DNA from: Echinarachnius parma
Lineage: Eukaryota > Echinodermata > Echinoidea > Clypeasteroida > Echinarachniidae
Direction of reading: 5' to 3'
Assembly: GCA_037951105.1 (NCBI GenBank)
Contig: JBAMJV010010996.1
Span: 1 to 64,000 of the forward strand
DNA length: 64,000 nt
Under the pieces are notes generated by a model. The model was not told where the DNA came from and made no database searches. It worked only from the letters and a program-made list of their open reading frames with translations. The translations under genes and the position numbers were made by a program. Below are positions 12,101 through 24,028 of this stretch, piece after piece; within the stretch, counting starts at the first letter, position 1; every line of letters begins with the position of its first letter.

Positions 12101-12768
12101 TAATGATCACGTGACAGATTTAATCAAACTATATAACATGTCACGTACTATCGGTATTCACTCGGAACTTGTACCGTGTTGCCACTGCGAGTTATGCCTT
12201 CATCGTCGGCTATGCAAACCGCTAGCGCTAGCGATGTGTCTCTGCGCGCGGCGGGCATTCAATTTTTTAAAGAGAGTCACGCACATTTTTTGCGAGTTTA
12301 GTTACGAATTCCACGAAAAATAGGGAATATCCACTAACATCGTATTGATCAAGTGAATGGTTTGAATATTTTCTTCTAATTATGGTATTCAATGCATGCA
12401 TGTGGTAAGTCTTTATTACGATTTGCTCTATAATTCGTAAGCATATGAAAGTTTTCGTCACCATTTTAAAGGGGGTCTGGTGATATTTGTCTGGTGTTGA
12501 CTAACACTTTCGATCCTGATATCGATATTAGGGTTGGTAGCGATTTGGTATGATCGTTTCGGAAAGTTCGTGACCTCCTCTTAATCTGGAAGCTGGTGTT
12601 TAGCTCAGATTAGAGGCAGTTTTTAATCCTCAACACTAACACTAACCCCAACACCATACTTGAAATCACCCAATGTAGTAAACAAGGGTGGTGTCAAATT
12701 GTACTGACCGCTCTATAGTGCTCAAGAGTCCTTATCAACTCACACATTCCTGCCAGAACGAACACACT

Positions 12769-13043
12769 CATCCATAGTGTGAACACAGTGTAAACACAAT
12801 GTTAAATTCGAGCGTTTTCACAGTGTGAAAGCCAACTCACACAGTGAACACACTGTGAAGACATCGTGAAATTGCTGAGATACACAGTGCGAGCACACAG
12901 TTTTACACATTATGAACGCAGGTAATTTCACAGTGTGGCGATAGTGCCCTTCACAGTGTGAGTTGGCTTGGACACTGTGAAAACGCTCGAATTTAACACT
13001 GTGGTCTACACTGTGAAACACAGTGTGTTCACACTGTGGATGC
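12769..13043. mobile_element. CACAGTG-rich palindromic MITE
   Basis: Arms of about 90 bp (12769-12856 and 12950-13043) are complementary; AAATTCGAGCGTTTTCACAG on the left is exactly mirrored on the right. CACAGTG or CACTGTG occurs more than a dozen times, so the element is both palindromic and internally repetitive. Confidence 0.75.
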
Positions 13044-13679
13044 AGGCCTGTGATAAGTTAACCATTATAATACCAGACGAATATTGCAGTATGGACTCAA
13101 TCGACCTTGTTGATGAGCTACCGTATTATTCCATAAACACTACTTGTAAAAAAAAAAAGAATGAAAACACACACGTACCCTCAGGAGCACTTAATTTGAA
13201 GGGACCTCCTTGACTCGCTCGTGTGGAATGATAAACAGCTCTCCAGTTAACAAGTGTCGAATCTCGAGAGAAGCTGCCACGAAGCTCCATATCCAATCAA
13301 GGCTCGAACTCTTCCACCGTCATACAGCGATGTTTGTCATGTCTATTGCAGATTTGCGACATGCAGTGCACGTACCAGTCCTATACGGAGCTGCAATATT
13401 GTTTTGGCATGCAATTAGTAAAACGTGATTTTTTTTTTTATTACGTAAACAAATTTTTTTCTCAAATAACGTCACTAGTGACCGTTGCTCGTTTCGCGAC
13501 CTCTTGTGAAAATGATTTGCATTCCATCAGAGCTAGCAAGTGTCGACTCTATATCAGCAAGATGACGTCATCTGATCATACTGCTTTACATACAATCACT
13601 TTATAAGCGGGACCGACCTGTTGTGATTTTGAGGGAACTTTGCAAGAAGGCAAGGACATCAGCAAAACAACATAAACAA

Positions 13680-13711
13680 CATCATCATCATCATCATCAA
13701 CAACAACAGAA
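13680..13711 (+). repeat. ATC and AAC trinucleotide microsatellite
   Basis: Successive ATC repeats are followed by CAA repeats. Surrounding sequence 13044-14909 shows no supported gene, although several open frames of 70-90 codons occur by chance. Confidence 0.7.
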
Positions 13712-14909
13712 ACAAAATTCGAGAGGTATACCCGTCAGTGTATCTCGTGTTTTCATTTGATTTTCACAAATCAAAGTTGTGTATTAAAGTTACTAGTAAG
13801 CACAGTGAAAATGATTTTAGCAGATTTTATGCTGAAAGCCTGAAACACGGTGATTTTTTTTCAAACTTTTTGTATATTCTTGTGATGATAATCCATTACA
13901 CAAGGATTGAAGAACAACGGGGATGTGCCCGAGGTCATACTCTTAGAGTATACAAAGAATATAGCTTCCTAGTAAGTTTTCAATTTTGCATCACTGATGA
14001 CTGATTTCACCAACTACTGGATGTCCGTGTAGTATTTTGTTGTGGCTATACGTTGAATATGTTTATGGATGATAAAATGATGCCTGCAAAATGGATACAG
14101 TACCTTTAATTGCCTTTCCTCCAGCAATGTCATTATTGTCGCGTCTTCTTTTCAGCGGTCTTTTGTTGTTTTGATGAGAGTGACACGTTATATGGTTTTC
14201 CCGTCATCATATGTGCGGTTCGTGCCTGGCTGGGAATCTATTTGCAACAATTTACTTCCCACGAACCTTGTAAAGAAGCACATAACCATAAGGACATGTC
14301 TGAGTCGCGGCGTAGCCAAGCTGCAACTGCAAGGGATCGTTGACATTAATGTGGACAGTGTTTCTAATGAGGGAGGTAGTGTGCCGATAATTATAGTCTG
14401 TGTTATGTAATACAGTTCGTGTTTTAAGGTGACCGGATGAACGAAGGTTTAGAAGGCTAGATGTAGAATTCCAACTTTAATTAGGGGAGGGGGTGCTGTT
14501 GCCCTCATCCCTGTATAACCATTACGCCATTGTTGCATGGTTAAATCTAAGTGAAAACTAGAATAAGGTATCACCATTACCTCCGGGGAACGAGACAAGC
14601 TGCGGTGAAGCCACGTTTTACGCAGATGATGTTTGGTCGCATCGTTTATCGAGTGAGGTTTGCTCCTTGACTCGTTGCAAGCGCGGAGCATAAATATAGA
14701 ATCGTCTCTCACCAGAGTCACCACAGGGTGGATTGCCCTGTGTAACCACTAAACTCGTACACTGCCGGTAGTCCTCACAACTCCTCTACAATCAAAACGT
14801 CCCAGAGATGTAGCTACAATGGCTAAACACTAAATACGTCTGTGAAAAGAGTAGAAAACCCTCTTTGCAATGAAAACCTCCTTGCTCTATTCGCTTCCTT
14901 GCGAAATCA

Positions 14910-15051
14910 AACCGCCAAAATTGACATTTCATATGGTTTAAGTTTGTTCAGCGAACCTTTGCTGGCAATTCGTTCGATATTTAGCGTATTGTGGCTGGCA
15001 ATAAGCTTGCAAATTAAACTTAACATTATGAAATGTCACTTTAGGCGGTAT
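14910..15051. repeat. Short inverted-repeat element
   Basis: ACCGCCAAAATTGACATTTC-ATATGGTTTAAGTTT on the left is mirrored by AAACTTAACATTATGAAATG and TCACTTTAGGCGGT on the right, giving arms of about 35 bp around a loop of about 70 bp. Likely a small MITE; no clear target duplication. Confidence 0.6.
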
Positions 15052-15239
15052 GATGGATGCTAGAACACGAATTGAGCAAGAAGCTTTCATTTTTAATTAT
15101 GGTTTCCGGCTCTTTCAATAAAAGCTAAATAATCTATTTCCTATTACAGATTTCAGTACATGTAAAATATCGATTAAACTAGATTCTCCTTTTTTCTGCA
15201 ATCGTACAAGCTTCTTAAAGCTTAACAATACAAACTTAC

Positions 15240-15800
15240 TCTGCTGGCGGTGGGTCGGATGCTAGGAATCCAATTAAGGTTTATCATCCCTTTCTACAAG
15301 CACATATGGGTAAACCCACATATAGACGATAGAAAGTACTCAGTTGGTAATTTGAGATTTCAGTAATGTATATGATCACAAATAGAGTTGGCCTATCCTT
15401 GATTTGCAAGTGGAGAAGCTTCTCGAGATAAAAACAAATATGGCGGTATGACAGATGAAAGGAATCGAGTAGATGAAAACACCCACTCAGTTTATCTCAG
15501 CAAGCATAGTTATGTGTTTATATCCCCACTAAAACAATACAAAATAATCAGTTGGCAAATTACTTTTCAGTAATGTGCGAGATTGAGCAGAGGATACCCC
15601 CCTCCAAGCTTGCATAGTTTCTTATATAGTGAAACGCAAAACTGAGGAGCCAGTAGGGGTAAGAAGTAGGGGTGCAACACCCATATATATATGAGGGAGG
15701 GGGGCAACTTTGCTTTCTTACCACCACTTACCGACGGTGTACTACTTTCACCACTAAAACAATAGAAACTACTCAGTTGGTGGTCGAGACGCTGGAAACC
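15240..15800 (+). repeat. Degenerate direct repeats with ACTCAGTTGG
   Basis: The phrase GAAA(G/C)TACTCAGTTGG or a variant, followed by TTTCAGTAATGT and AGATTG-like words, recurs near 15335, 15545 and 15765. Divergence is high. Region 15800-16448 shows nothing further. Confidence 0.4.
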
Positions 15801-16449
15801 ATACAATCAATCGAGGATTGAGTTCAACGAGGGTAAGGAAAAACATCAGCGCATCATTGACTGCATTAATGCCCACTTGTCACTACGCTAAGTGCCCCGT
15901 GGAAAGCACTGCAAACCAATTTAGTCTCAAGAGCGCGTCCCGGCGGTAGCGCACTTGTTGTCCATCGCGATTAACCGATTTCCTACGGGGGTCATTGAGT
16001 ATCTTGTAATAGCTATGTGGTGGTTACCATTCAAGGAGGGAGCGTGTTAACTGTTACTGTGTCGACAATATGACGAACATTGCGTTCATAGTTACGGTTG
16101 TGTCGCCGGTATTTGGCGAGTTAAACACGTTTAGTTTGGCGGCTACTAGCAGATTTAGGGTTCAACAACCTTAAAAAGTTAGAGTATTTCGTGTGTTTGT
16201 TTCTTTGTACTTTGTACCAGAACAATGGGATAAAATAGTTGTCACTTAACTTCTGCAATGTGTGCACTTGCTTTTAAAAACAGAACAATTGCGGTGCTCA
16301 AATGTATTTATTGTATGTGTAATGTTTGTAAGGGTATGTTATACGATATTTCGATTGTTCGTTTAAGATTATTATATTAAGTGATATATTATTAAATGTA
16401 CGTGCAGTATAAGCATGGTCGATATATGTCTAGTTAAAGTAATGTTAAG

Positions 16450-16818
16450 TTAAAGGGATCTAGTAACATTGTCCCAAATCCACAAATCTTATTTAAAAAT
16501 CTAGCGATTCTTATAAATATACTTTGGTGTATTTGTATTACCAATTGAAGCATGGAACAGCTTCCAGTCATCCAAATTTCTCATCCGCTATAAAGATATG
16601 TATGATTGAAGTGTTCAGATATGAAATTATCTAGTGGATAATTATAACTTTGCACAAAGTCAGTGCAATATGACATTCATCCACCAAGGACTGTTCACAC
16701 ATCACGCATGCAGTGGACAAATCCGCATGATCAGATCACAAACATACTGTACGTACACATTTAAAAAACCATTAGCCATTTTTTTGCACATGTCAATAAA
16801 GTTACTAGATCCATTTAA
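16450..16818 (-). mobile_element. Family A MITE, copy A3 (reverse orientation)
   Basis: Begins TTAAAGGGATCTAGTAAC-ATTGTCC and ends GTTACTAGATCCATTTAA. The internal hairpin is the TCTAGTGGATAATTA type. Confidence 0.88.
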
Positions 16819-17409
16819 GTTTTTTTTAAATAAATAAACGTGTCCACTTAATGAGGCGTATATTGTTGTTACACTTTGCTGACTGTATATACATTTGGTT
16901 GATTATGTTCAGATTTAACGAGAGTTTACTGTTTGCATATACATTTATTATATATGCTTCATAAATCAGTTCCATTTTCGTCACACCAAACACTAATCGA
17001 TCGGCGGCCTATGCAATATTAGCGAATGTATGTAAATCGTGTGGGTTGCACGTACCAGGGGCGGAGTCAGGGGTGAATTTAGACAAAGTGGTGGAATGAG
17101 GGGGGTGGGGGAGCCGCAAGAGAGGGACATTGATATCCGAGGGGGCATGATCGGGCGGGGCAGCTCATTGTGAACAACCAGGGATTACACGTCTCTATAG
17201 ATCAACCACAATGGCATTATATGCTCGATACGCTTAGTAAATTTTGTTCACTCCGAGTCCAAGATAGGTGTAGGGAAACGACAACGATGGTTTTGTTTAA
17301 TTGTTGTTTATTTTGTTATTTGCATGTATGTATTTGGTGTTGTATTGTTTTTTATTTTGTTTGTTTGTTTGTTGTTGTTGTTTGTTTGATTGTTTTGTTT
17401 TGTTAGTGG

Positions 17410-18411
17410 GGGGGGGGGGAATGTTACCCCTGAGCCCCTCTGACCATGGATATGCCGTAACGCTACCTGCACGTACGCAAGCCTCGTCTGAGAAAATCAG
17501 TGTTTATAAAATGAGACTTAAATCGGCCTCCTAATCATGATCAACGCTCGCGAGCCACTGCAAATGAAAATATATTGAACAGAAGTGGGGCAACAACACC
17601 GCGATAATTTAGAGAAGAAAAAAAAACAGGGATATAGCGTGAATAAAAAATATAAAAAACATCAATAATGGGGATATAACGTTGTAGGTATCGTGATTTA
17701 TTTGGTGTTTTGAATAATGTCCTTTTGTTGTGTTGTTCTCTGTAAACGAACTCATAGACATGATAGATAGACACACAAAATGTACATGCCGAGTTTTGTT
17801 ATCCGAGTCACCACTTTATAAATTGAGTTCTATTTTAAGCCTTTTTTTAATACGATTACTTGAACCCTGGGCATGTTTATGGGAGCGTAAATGCATCAGT
17901 GTATATAACATCAATATTATTGTTCGGAATAATCTTGTTGCTGATATTGAAAATGGTACACCGAATCGATATAATACATTTACAACCTAACCCCCTTATT
18001 GTGTTTGTCGTATTATGAAAGGCATCAGTATAGTTCCAACGATATTTCATACGTTTAACTTCGACGTATTCTGCTTCTTTTTTCTCAAATTTGCATACAG
18101 ATATCTGGAATTTCGTCAGCTTAAGATATTTACGACATTATGGGAAACAAGGATGGAAATTAAATCACAAGTCGGTTGACTTCCAATTCATCTTTTGTCA
18201 TACGGTAAGTTCTCGAGATTCGTAGAAAAAATAGTCTGAAATGCTACATTTCAGTAATTATTGTCCAAAAGTGTGTTGTTGTTTGTTTTTTTTGTTTTTT
18301 TTTGTGGATGGAATGTTACCCCTGAGCCCCTCTCACCGTGGATATACCGTAACGCTACTTGCACGTACACAAGCCTCGTCTGAGAAAATCAGTGTTTATA
18401 AAAGGAGACTT
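17410..18411 (+). repeat. Direct duplication: two copies of a 100-bp segment 890 bp apart
   Basis: GGAATGTTACCCCTGAGCCC starts both copies (17417-17519, 18310-18411), which stay about 93% alike through ACAAGCCTCGTCTGAGAAAA and TCAGTGTTTATAAAA. Both are preceded by T/G-rich sequence (TTGTTTGTTTG type). The segment between shows no gene. Probably two insertions of one unrecognised element. Confidence 0.75.
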
Positions 18412-18662
18412 TAACAAATAAAAATAAATAGATACAAACAAAAATAAAATAAAAAAGAAATAATAATAATAATATTTACTCTGGTCGTCATAGACAATGC
18501 CTATATGATCCCGAATATGGCTGGTTATTTAGCTTCTACAGAATCGTTCAAAATATTATGATTATTCACGTCTAAGATCGCCTTTTATCACCACCATCCA
18601 AGAGAAGAAATCTAGGTTTCAAATCGTGCGAAGAACAAACTAAGTTATAACCACTAGACCAG

Positions 18663-18824
18663 GGTCCCGTTGCAGAAAGAGATACAATCGATGTAAGTTA
18701 CTATTGATTGTAAGTCAGAAACTTTGCGCGTTTCAACCAATCAGATTCGCGCATTTGGAACACATGATCTGACTTACAACCAATGTAACTTACAATCGAT
18801 TTTATCTCTTTCTGCAACTGGGCC
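18663..18824. mobile_element. Family B MITE, copy B3
   Basis: GGTCCCGTTGCAGAAAGAGA at the left; TCTCTTTCTGCAACTGGGCC at the right. The middle shares CGCGTTTCAACCAATCAGAT with copy B2. Confidence 0.85.
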
Positions 18825-18861
18825 CAGAACTCTTCTCTGTTTTGTTTAACCGTTAAGTAGC

Positions 18862-18969
18862 CATGGGCGTCGATACTTACGTAATACCTATTCATCAGGG
18901 GGGGGGGGGATGAATGAATAGATCATCGCCCCCTGATGAATGGGTATCAATTACAGATCGACGCCCATG
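18862..18969. repeat. 108-bp hairpin with homopolymer G loop
   Basis: CATGGGCGTCGATACTTACG and TACCTATTCATCAGGGGG are mirrored by CCCCCTGATGAATGGGTA and GATCGACGCCCATG. The loop begins with a run of 12 G (18898-18909). Likely a foldback MITE. Confidence 0.75.
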
Positions 18970-19158
18970 TAAGTAGCACAATATCAACAATTGTTTATGG
19001 TAGAATAAGTATACTCGTCATCAATGTACTGTATGTGGTGTACGTTTAGCCATCTATAATTAACGCTTTGTTGTACTTAGTATTCAGAAACATTGTCTAT
19101 CGTACTGTAACAATATGATAAGACTGTTCTTACATGGCAGAAACAAACGGTAAATTGC

Positions 19159-19374
19159 CACTTGGTCTACAACCATTTGGTCTATTCCCATTTGGTCTAC
19201 TAGAAAATTATGGATCTGGCGGCTTAATTATGATTATAATTATGGATTATGATTAGGATTAGGGTTGTGGATTAGGGTTAGGGTTAGGGTAAGGGTTAGG
19301 GTTAGGGTTAGGGTTTTGGAGGCATCAGGTAGTAGACCAAATGGGAAGTAGACCAACTGAGATTAGACCAAGTG
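19159..19374. mobile_element. Inverted TTGGTCTA arms enclosing an interstitial telomeric array
   Basis: Left arm 19159-19202 has three TTGGTCTA words (spacing about 16 bp) and right arm 19330-19374 has their complements (TAGACCAA) in mirrored order. Between them the sequence grades from ATTATGATTA to TTAGGG repeats. The arrangement looks like a small foldback element whose core expanded as telomere-type repeat. Confidence 0.7.
19259..19316 (+). repeat. Interstitial telomeric repeat, TTAGGG
   Basis: Seven perfect TTAGGG units, one TAAGGG variant and one short interruption. Degenerate ATTAGGATT and TTATGATTA words precede it. Internal position and partial degeneracy argue against a chromosome end. 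Confidence 0.9.
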
Positions 19375-19797
19375 AACATAAACCAAACAAACTTGAAAGT
19401 ACAGTGAATCCCAAGAGTAGTGAAAACAAGAATCGGAGGACAGTTTGTTTTAGAACCAACATATGAAACAACAAAAATGGGGGAAATTTTCGTACGAATT
19501 TCGTGCTCAGTGACATTCACATATATCTCTAGAGACTGAGGAGCTGTACTTCAGCTGAACTTTCATCAGTTTCGATGGCAATAATTTTGGCCATGTTGCT
19601 GTATCTACATTCAATTGATTTTTCACAGACATGCATATAGCCTTGGGGCGATCATGACTATATCAATCGTGGTCGGGAAGTCAGAAATGCACGCATGCTT
19701 TCCTGTCAACGCTTAGGCTTTTTTTTATGGACTCTTGTTTATAAAATAACAATGTGTAAATACTGATAATTATGAAAAGTTTTGTTAATTTTACTTC

Positions 19798-19872
19798 AAT
19801 GGGCGATCAGTGTTATAGTGCACTGGTTCATAAAGTTATGAACCAGAGCACTATAACACTTATTGCCTATTG
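19798..19872. repeat. Tight 75-bp hairpin
   Basis: AGTGTTATAGTGC-A-CTGGTTCATAA is mirrored by TTATGAACCAG-A-GCACTATAACACT across a 2-base loop. Weaker pairing extends outward (CAATGGGCGATC and TTATTGCCTATTG). Confidence 0.8.
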
Positions 19873-20540
19873 ACAAAATAAATCATGCGGATGGGCATAT
19901 ATATATTTTTTTTTTTTATTTCCACTTTTTCACATCACTACAAAGAAACATCATACAAATATATATAATGAGTAACATGTAGGTTTAACAAAATATGTTT
20001 CTAATTAAAATACAAGCAAAAACAAATATGTTGATTGGTGCCAATCCATCGTGAACACAATCTGCATAATATAAAATAAGAAATAAGGGGGAGAATGGAT
20101 ATCTTATGTAATGTTTAGCAAGTTTCTTACAAAGGAAAAAAGCAGTAGACCACATGTCGTAAGCGTAAAAGCTTGATGATGATCTCAGCCAATACTTAAA
20201 AAATTAATTTGATTCTTGGTATTTGGACATTATTTGTTATGCTCTTTCTGAAAATGAAGTTCAAATTTGAACATTCTTAAAAAAAAGATGTTTATGACGT
20301 CATAGATCACATCACACTTCACCACTCTATATTTAATTTAACCCAATATTCAATAACTCTAAGCTATTGATCTATTAATTAAATGTAATTTAAATAACAT
20401 ATTGAGAACGTGTCAAGGACAAATGCGATATGAAGAAGAACGTATGGGAAAGCACATGTATAAAACAATCAGACACATGCAACACAGGAGGGAGGATACG
20501 TGCACGAACGAGGCGGCAATAATTGGAAATGCCCGCGACA

Positions 20541-21014
20541 TTAAAGGGATCTAGTAACTTTGTTGACGAGTGCAAAAAGTGATGAGTGATACAATGTGTA
20601 TTGGTGTGATCTGATATTTCTACAAAGTAATGTGTGAAATATTCACGTTAATTGGATGTTTTGGGTCTGAGATATGAGCAAAAATGCAAAGTGATGTTCA
20701 CTACCGTATTTGCTGGTGACCGCACTTTTTTTATATATTTTTTTTTAGGGGTGCGGTTAATACACCGGATCGGTTAATACACCGACAAATACGGTAACTC
20801 ATTGCACTGACTTTGTACACAATTTCGACGATCCTGTGGATAGTTTAACATCTGAACATTTCAATCGTACATATCCTTTTAACGAAAGGGAAATTCGAAA
20901 AACCGAAACCTGTCCCATGCTTTTTTTCAAATACAAACACAACAAGGTATGAGAGAATTGCTAGAATTCCAATTGGATTTTGAGGATTTGGACAGTGTTA
21001 CTAAGTCCCTTTAA
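20541..21014 (+). mobile_element. Family A MITE, copy A4, with nested 91-bp TA element
   Basis: Ends are TTAAAGGGATCTAGTAAC and GTTACTAAGTCCCTTTAA. Family sequence runs throughout apart from the insertion at 20704-20794. Confidence 0.88.
20704..20794. mobile_element. 91-bp CCGTATTTG palindromic element with TA duplication
   Basis: CCGTATTTGCTGGTG and GACCGCAC on the left; GTGCGG and CACCGACAAATACGG on the right; TA on each side (20702-20703, 20795-20796). Removing it restores the sequence of other family A copies (TTCACTAACTCATTGCACT), so this is an insertion with a known empty site. Confidence 0.85.
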
Positions 21015-21262
21015 TATCGAGCATGATGAATTCAAAACTATTGATTGAAATGGTGAACTTTTCGCACTATGCGGGGGACCTAATTTCGCCTTATCAATCA
21101 ACCAATGTTCCGCTTGGCGTGTCGCATAACGCCAACAAATCGACCGATTGTTTTGGTATCGGCGTAACCAGCATCTCAGTCGTGTTGGATGGAGTAGGCG
21201 TTGAAAAGGGGGTCTCCGATGACATTCAGATGAAACGTATCCATTACCAATGTATATGTTTC

Positions 21263-21806
21263 TTAAAGGGATAACTGAGTTTTGGTATAGAGGGCGCTAC
21301 ACACAATAATTTGTTGTGAGACAATGAAAAACTGAGTGTCAAATTTGAAAGAGCATACAATTTAAATGACAGAAATGGCTGAAATATCCATAAACATAAC
21401 AATTTGTAATAATTGTGGGCCCCACAATTCTTCTATAGTTTTGAATCAGCTTTTAAACAACTTTGTATAATGCTTCCTCTTTTCAAAAATGTACAAAAGA
21501 GGTTTTTAAGTAGTTGTTGATTATCTCCTAATCTAATCACTATTTCAACAAAACATCAGATGCACAATATTTTATTTTAAAAGGTTGAAACCAAGGAGTT
21601 TTTAGAGAGCGCCCTCTTGAGTTTGAACGGCTCTTTTCGAATGATAACAGGCGTTTTACTTAGTAATTTGTAATTTTTCATTCCTTTCGAGCATGGTGGA
21701 GTTATAACTATTAGTTTGCAATGTAATTGTTCAGGTTTTGTTTTATACTAAAATTCAGTTTGACCAAAACTATACTCTTTTTACCAAAACTCAACTATCC
21801 CTTTAA
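21263..21806 (-). mobile_element. Family C MITE, copy C2 (reverse orientation)
   Basis: Starts TTAAAGGGATAACTGAGTTT and ends AAACTCAACTATCCCTTTAA. Shares the GAGGGCGCT arms and the middle with C1, in reverse. Length 544 bp. Confidence 0.88.
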
Positions 21807-22059
21807 CTCGACGGGTACCACACTATGGACAACTCGGGAGTAACTGCACAGGAATTGTTTCCAGGGCGCTGAAGAGGTTATGTCAAATATCGATAGTGTC
21901 CATATTTAAAAATGCCCAACCAAACGCCCACGCGCACGTTATCAACAAAACATCATTGTGAAAGTGTATTGTATGTGTGTATGCATATATGTGTGTGTGC
22001 CTGTATGAATTAAACTAAGAGAAGGGAAACTAAACAATTCACTATTGACTATTGATTCA

Positions 22060-22342
22060 TTAAAGGGATCTAGTAACTTTGTTGACATGTGCAAAAAGTG
22101 ATGAACGGTTGATACAATGTATATTGTTGTTATCTCATATGTCCACAGGGTATTGTGTGAACATTTCAAGTCAAATGGACATTGCATGGCCAAGTTATGA
22201 GCAAAAATGCAAAGTGATATTAACTAACTCCCTGCACTCACTTTGTACACGGTAAGAAAAACTCCGGGGCAGTTTTTCTTATGTGAATAATTTGATCGTA
22301 CATGTATATCTTTGTAACGAAAGGGAATTTTGAAAAACCGAG
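22060..22342 (+). mobile_element. Family A MITE, copy A5, truncated on the right
   Basis: TTAAAGGGATCTAGTAAC-TTTGTTGACATG opens a well-preserved copy that stops after GAAAAACCGAG. It carries the alternative internal hairpin AAGAAAAACTCC...GTTTTTCTT. The missing right third suggests deletion before the adjacent satellite. Confidence 0.8.
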
Positions 22343-22449
22343 GGTTTAAATTAGTTCATTATTTAAGCGTGTACTTTTTAATATTTCATAACCCATTTCA
22401 TGTTATGATGCTTATTTATCAGTTTCTCCAATGCATGTGTACACGTGCA

Positions 22450-23139
22450 TATGCACTTTTGAATGTTGTGTGTTAATGTCACACAATTAATTTGCACTTC
22501 TCAAACGTCATCCTCTCCCTAGCATGCCTAGATACATTTCGGGAAAAAATATATGGATGTAATACTTGAAATGCCATACTAGAAACCACGCGAAGAGTCA
22601 ACGAGATTTGATTCACTAAATATGCACTTTTAAATGTTGTGTACTAATGTCACACACATAAGTTGCACTCTTCAAACGTCATCCTCTCCCAAGATACACT
22701 TCGGAAAAAAAATATATGGATGTAATATACTTGAAATGCGTTAATGCCGTACTAGAAACCACGCGAAGAGTCAACGAGATTTGATTCACTAAATATGCAC
22801 TTTTAAATGTTGTGTGTTAATGTCACACACATAAGTTGCACTCTTCAAACGTCATCCTCTCCCAAGATACACTTCGGAAAAAAATATATGGATGTAATAT
22901 ACTTGAAATGCGTTAATGCCGTACTAGAAACCACGCGAAGAGTCAACGAGATTTGATTCACTAAATATGCACTGTTTGAATGTTGTGTGTTAATGTCACA
23001 CACTTAAGTTGCATTCCTCAAACGTCATCCTCTCCCTAGATACATTTCGCAAAAAAAAAGATATGGAGATGGATGTAAAACTTGAAATGCCACACTAGAA
23101 ACCACGCGAAGAGTCAACTAGATTTGATTCACTAAATCA
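22450..23139 (+). repeat. 172-bp tandem satellite, four units
   Basis: Units begin ATGCACT(T)TTT-AATGTTGTGTG at about 22450, 22621, 22794 and 22966, period 171-173 bp. Units 2 and 3 are nearly identical; units 1 and 4 are more diverged. The most conserved block is ACTAGAAACCACGCGAAGAG followed by TCAACGAGATTTGATTCACT. A TGTGT-TAATG-TCACACA short inverted repeat is present in each. Confidence 0.92.
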
Positions 23140-24028
23140 AATATTGGTTTTACATTTCAGAATAAAAAGTAATGCAATCACCTTCGGGACAAAATATTCC
23201 CGTCAAGGTTAGAGGCGGAGCAGTCATTCGAGCTTAACCAAATTATCTCGTCAAAGATATTCCCAAAAGTCAGGTGATAATCTAATATTAGTTGTCATTT
23301 CTAACGATAACGTCAACAATATTTCGATGCCACTTCTGAGAATGCCAAGAATCACAAACAGAGAATACACAAATCAAAAGAGCCTTATAGCTAGGCCGTA
23401 TAATTATTTACAATTTATAACTAAAGGAACGGATGTGCTGGTTTATTATACGCACATTTGTTGAGACAGCAAAATAACTAAAATAAAGAATACAAAATAA
23501 ATAAGCAAACAAACAAGCAAGTTATTATAAAATGTCATGACTAATTGTACATATACATAGCGGTTTGAATTGAATGGTATATACATGGAAAAGGTTATAC
23601 AAATTAATTTGATTATCGCCTCTGATTTTAAAAAAAATTAGCATGTTACGACACGATTTAATAAAAAGCATCGAAACAAAAGAAGTTGTAAAATTCAAAC
23701 AAAACAACTTTATTAATGTCTTCTTCCTTTTTGTTCAGACAAAATCTCGTACACAAAATAATATTATTCATGAAAACATCATACAAACAGCTACTAACAG
23801 TAACTACCGAGATTAGCTTACAAATAATCCAGTTAGCAGTGTGTAATGATTAAGAAAATCCACTCGGTAATTTTCCGCAACGGATATATTAAGGTATATG
23901 AAATAACTCTTTAATTAATCCTATCCATCAAGCAGGTTTTCCAGCAATATGACATTAACGCTGGCAACAACCAAATTAACAGGTGAGTTAACAACTCACT
24001 AGCAAGAAGGTAAAAATAACTATCTCTT

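Larger units (their letters stand above)
10063..12672. mobile_element. 2.6-kb inverted-repeat element with GTGTTAGTGTT subterminal repeats
   Basis: Starts TGGGTGATTTCAAGTATGGT and ends with its exact complement; the identity runs 23 bp and then both ends carry GTGTTAGTGTT. Inside the left end, ACCATACTTGAAAT and ACCGTACTTGAAAT recur as short hairpins (10063-10147, 10255-10325), so the end has been duplicated tandemly. I cannot find a clean target duplication. It contains a TTAA MITE (10889-11328), a tRNA-like cassette (12008-12100), and G and C homopolymers, but no transposase frame. Confidence 0.65.

Noticed and set aside
19308-19520. Hydrophobic open frames on the minus strand
   Set aside because: They start in the telomeric repeat and pass through the inverted TTGGTCTA arm; low-complexity translation only.
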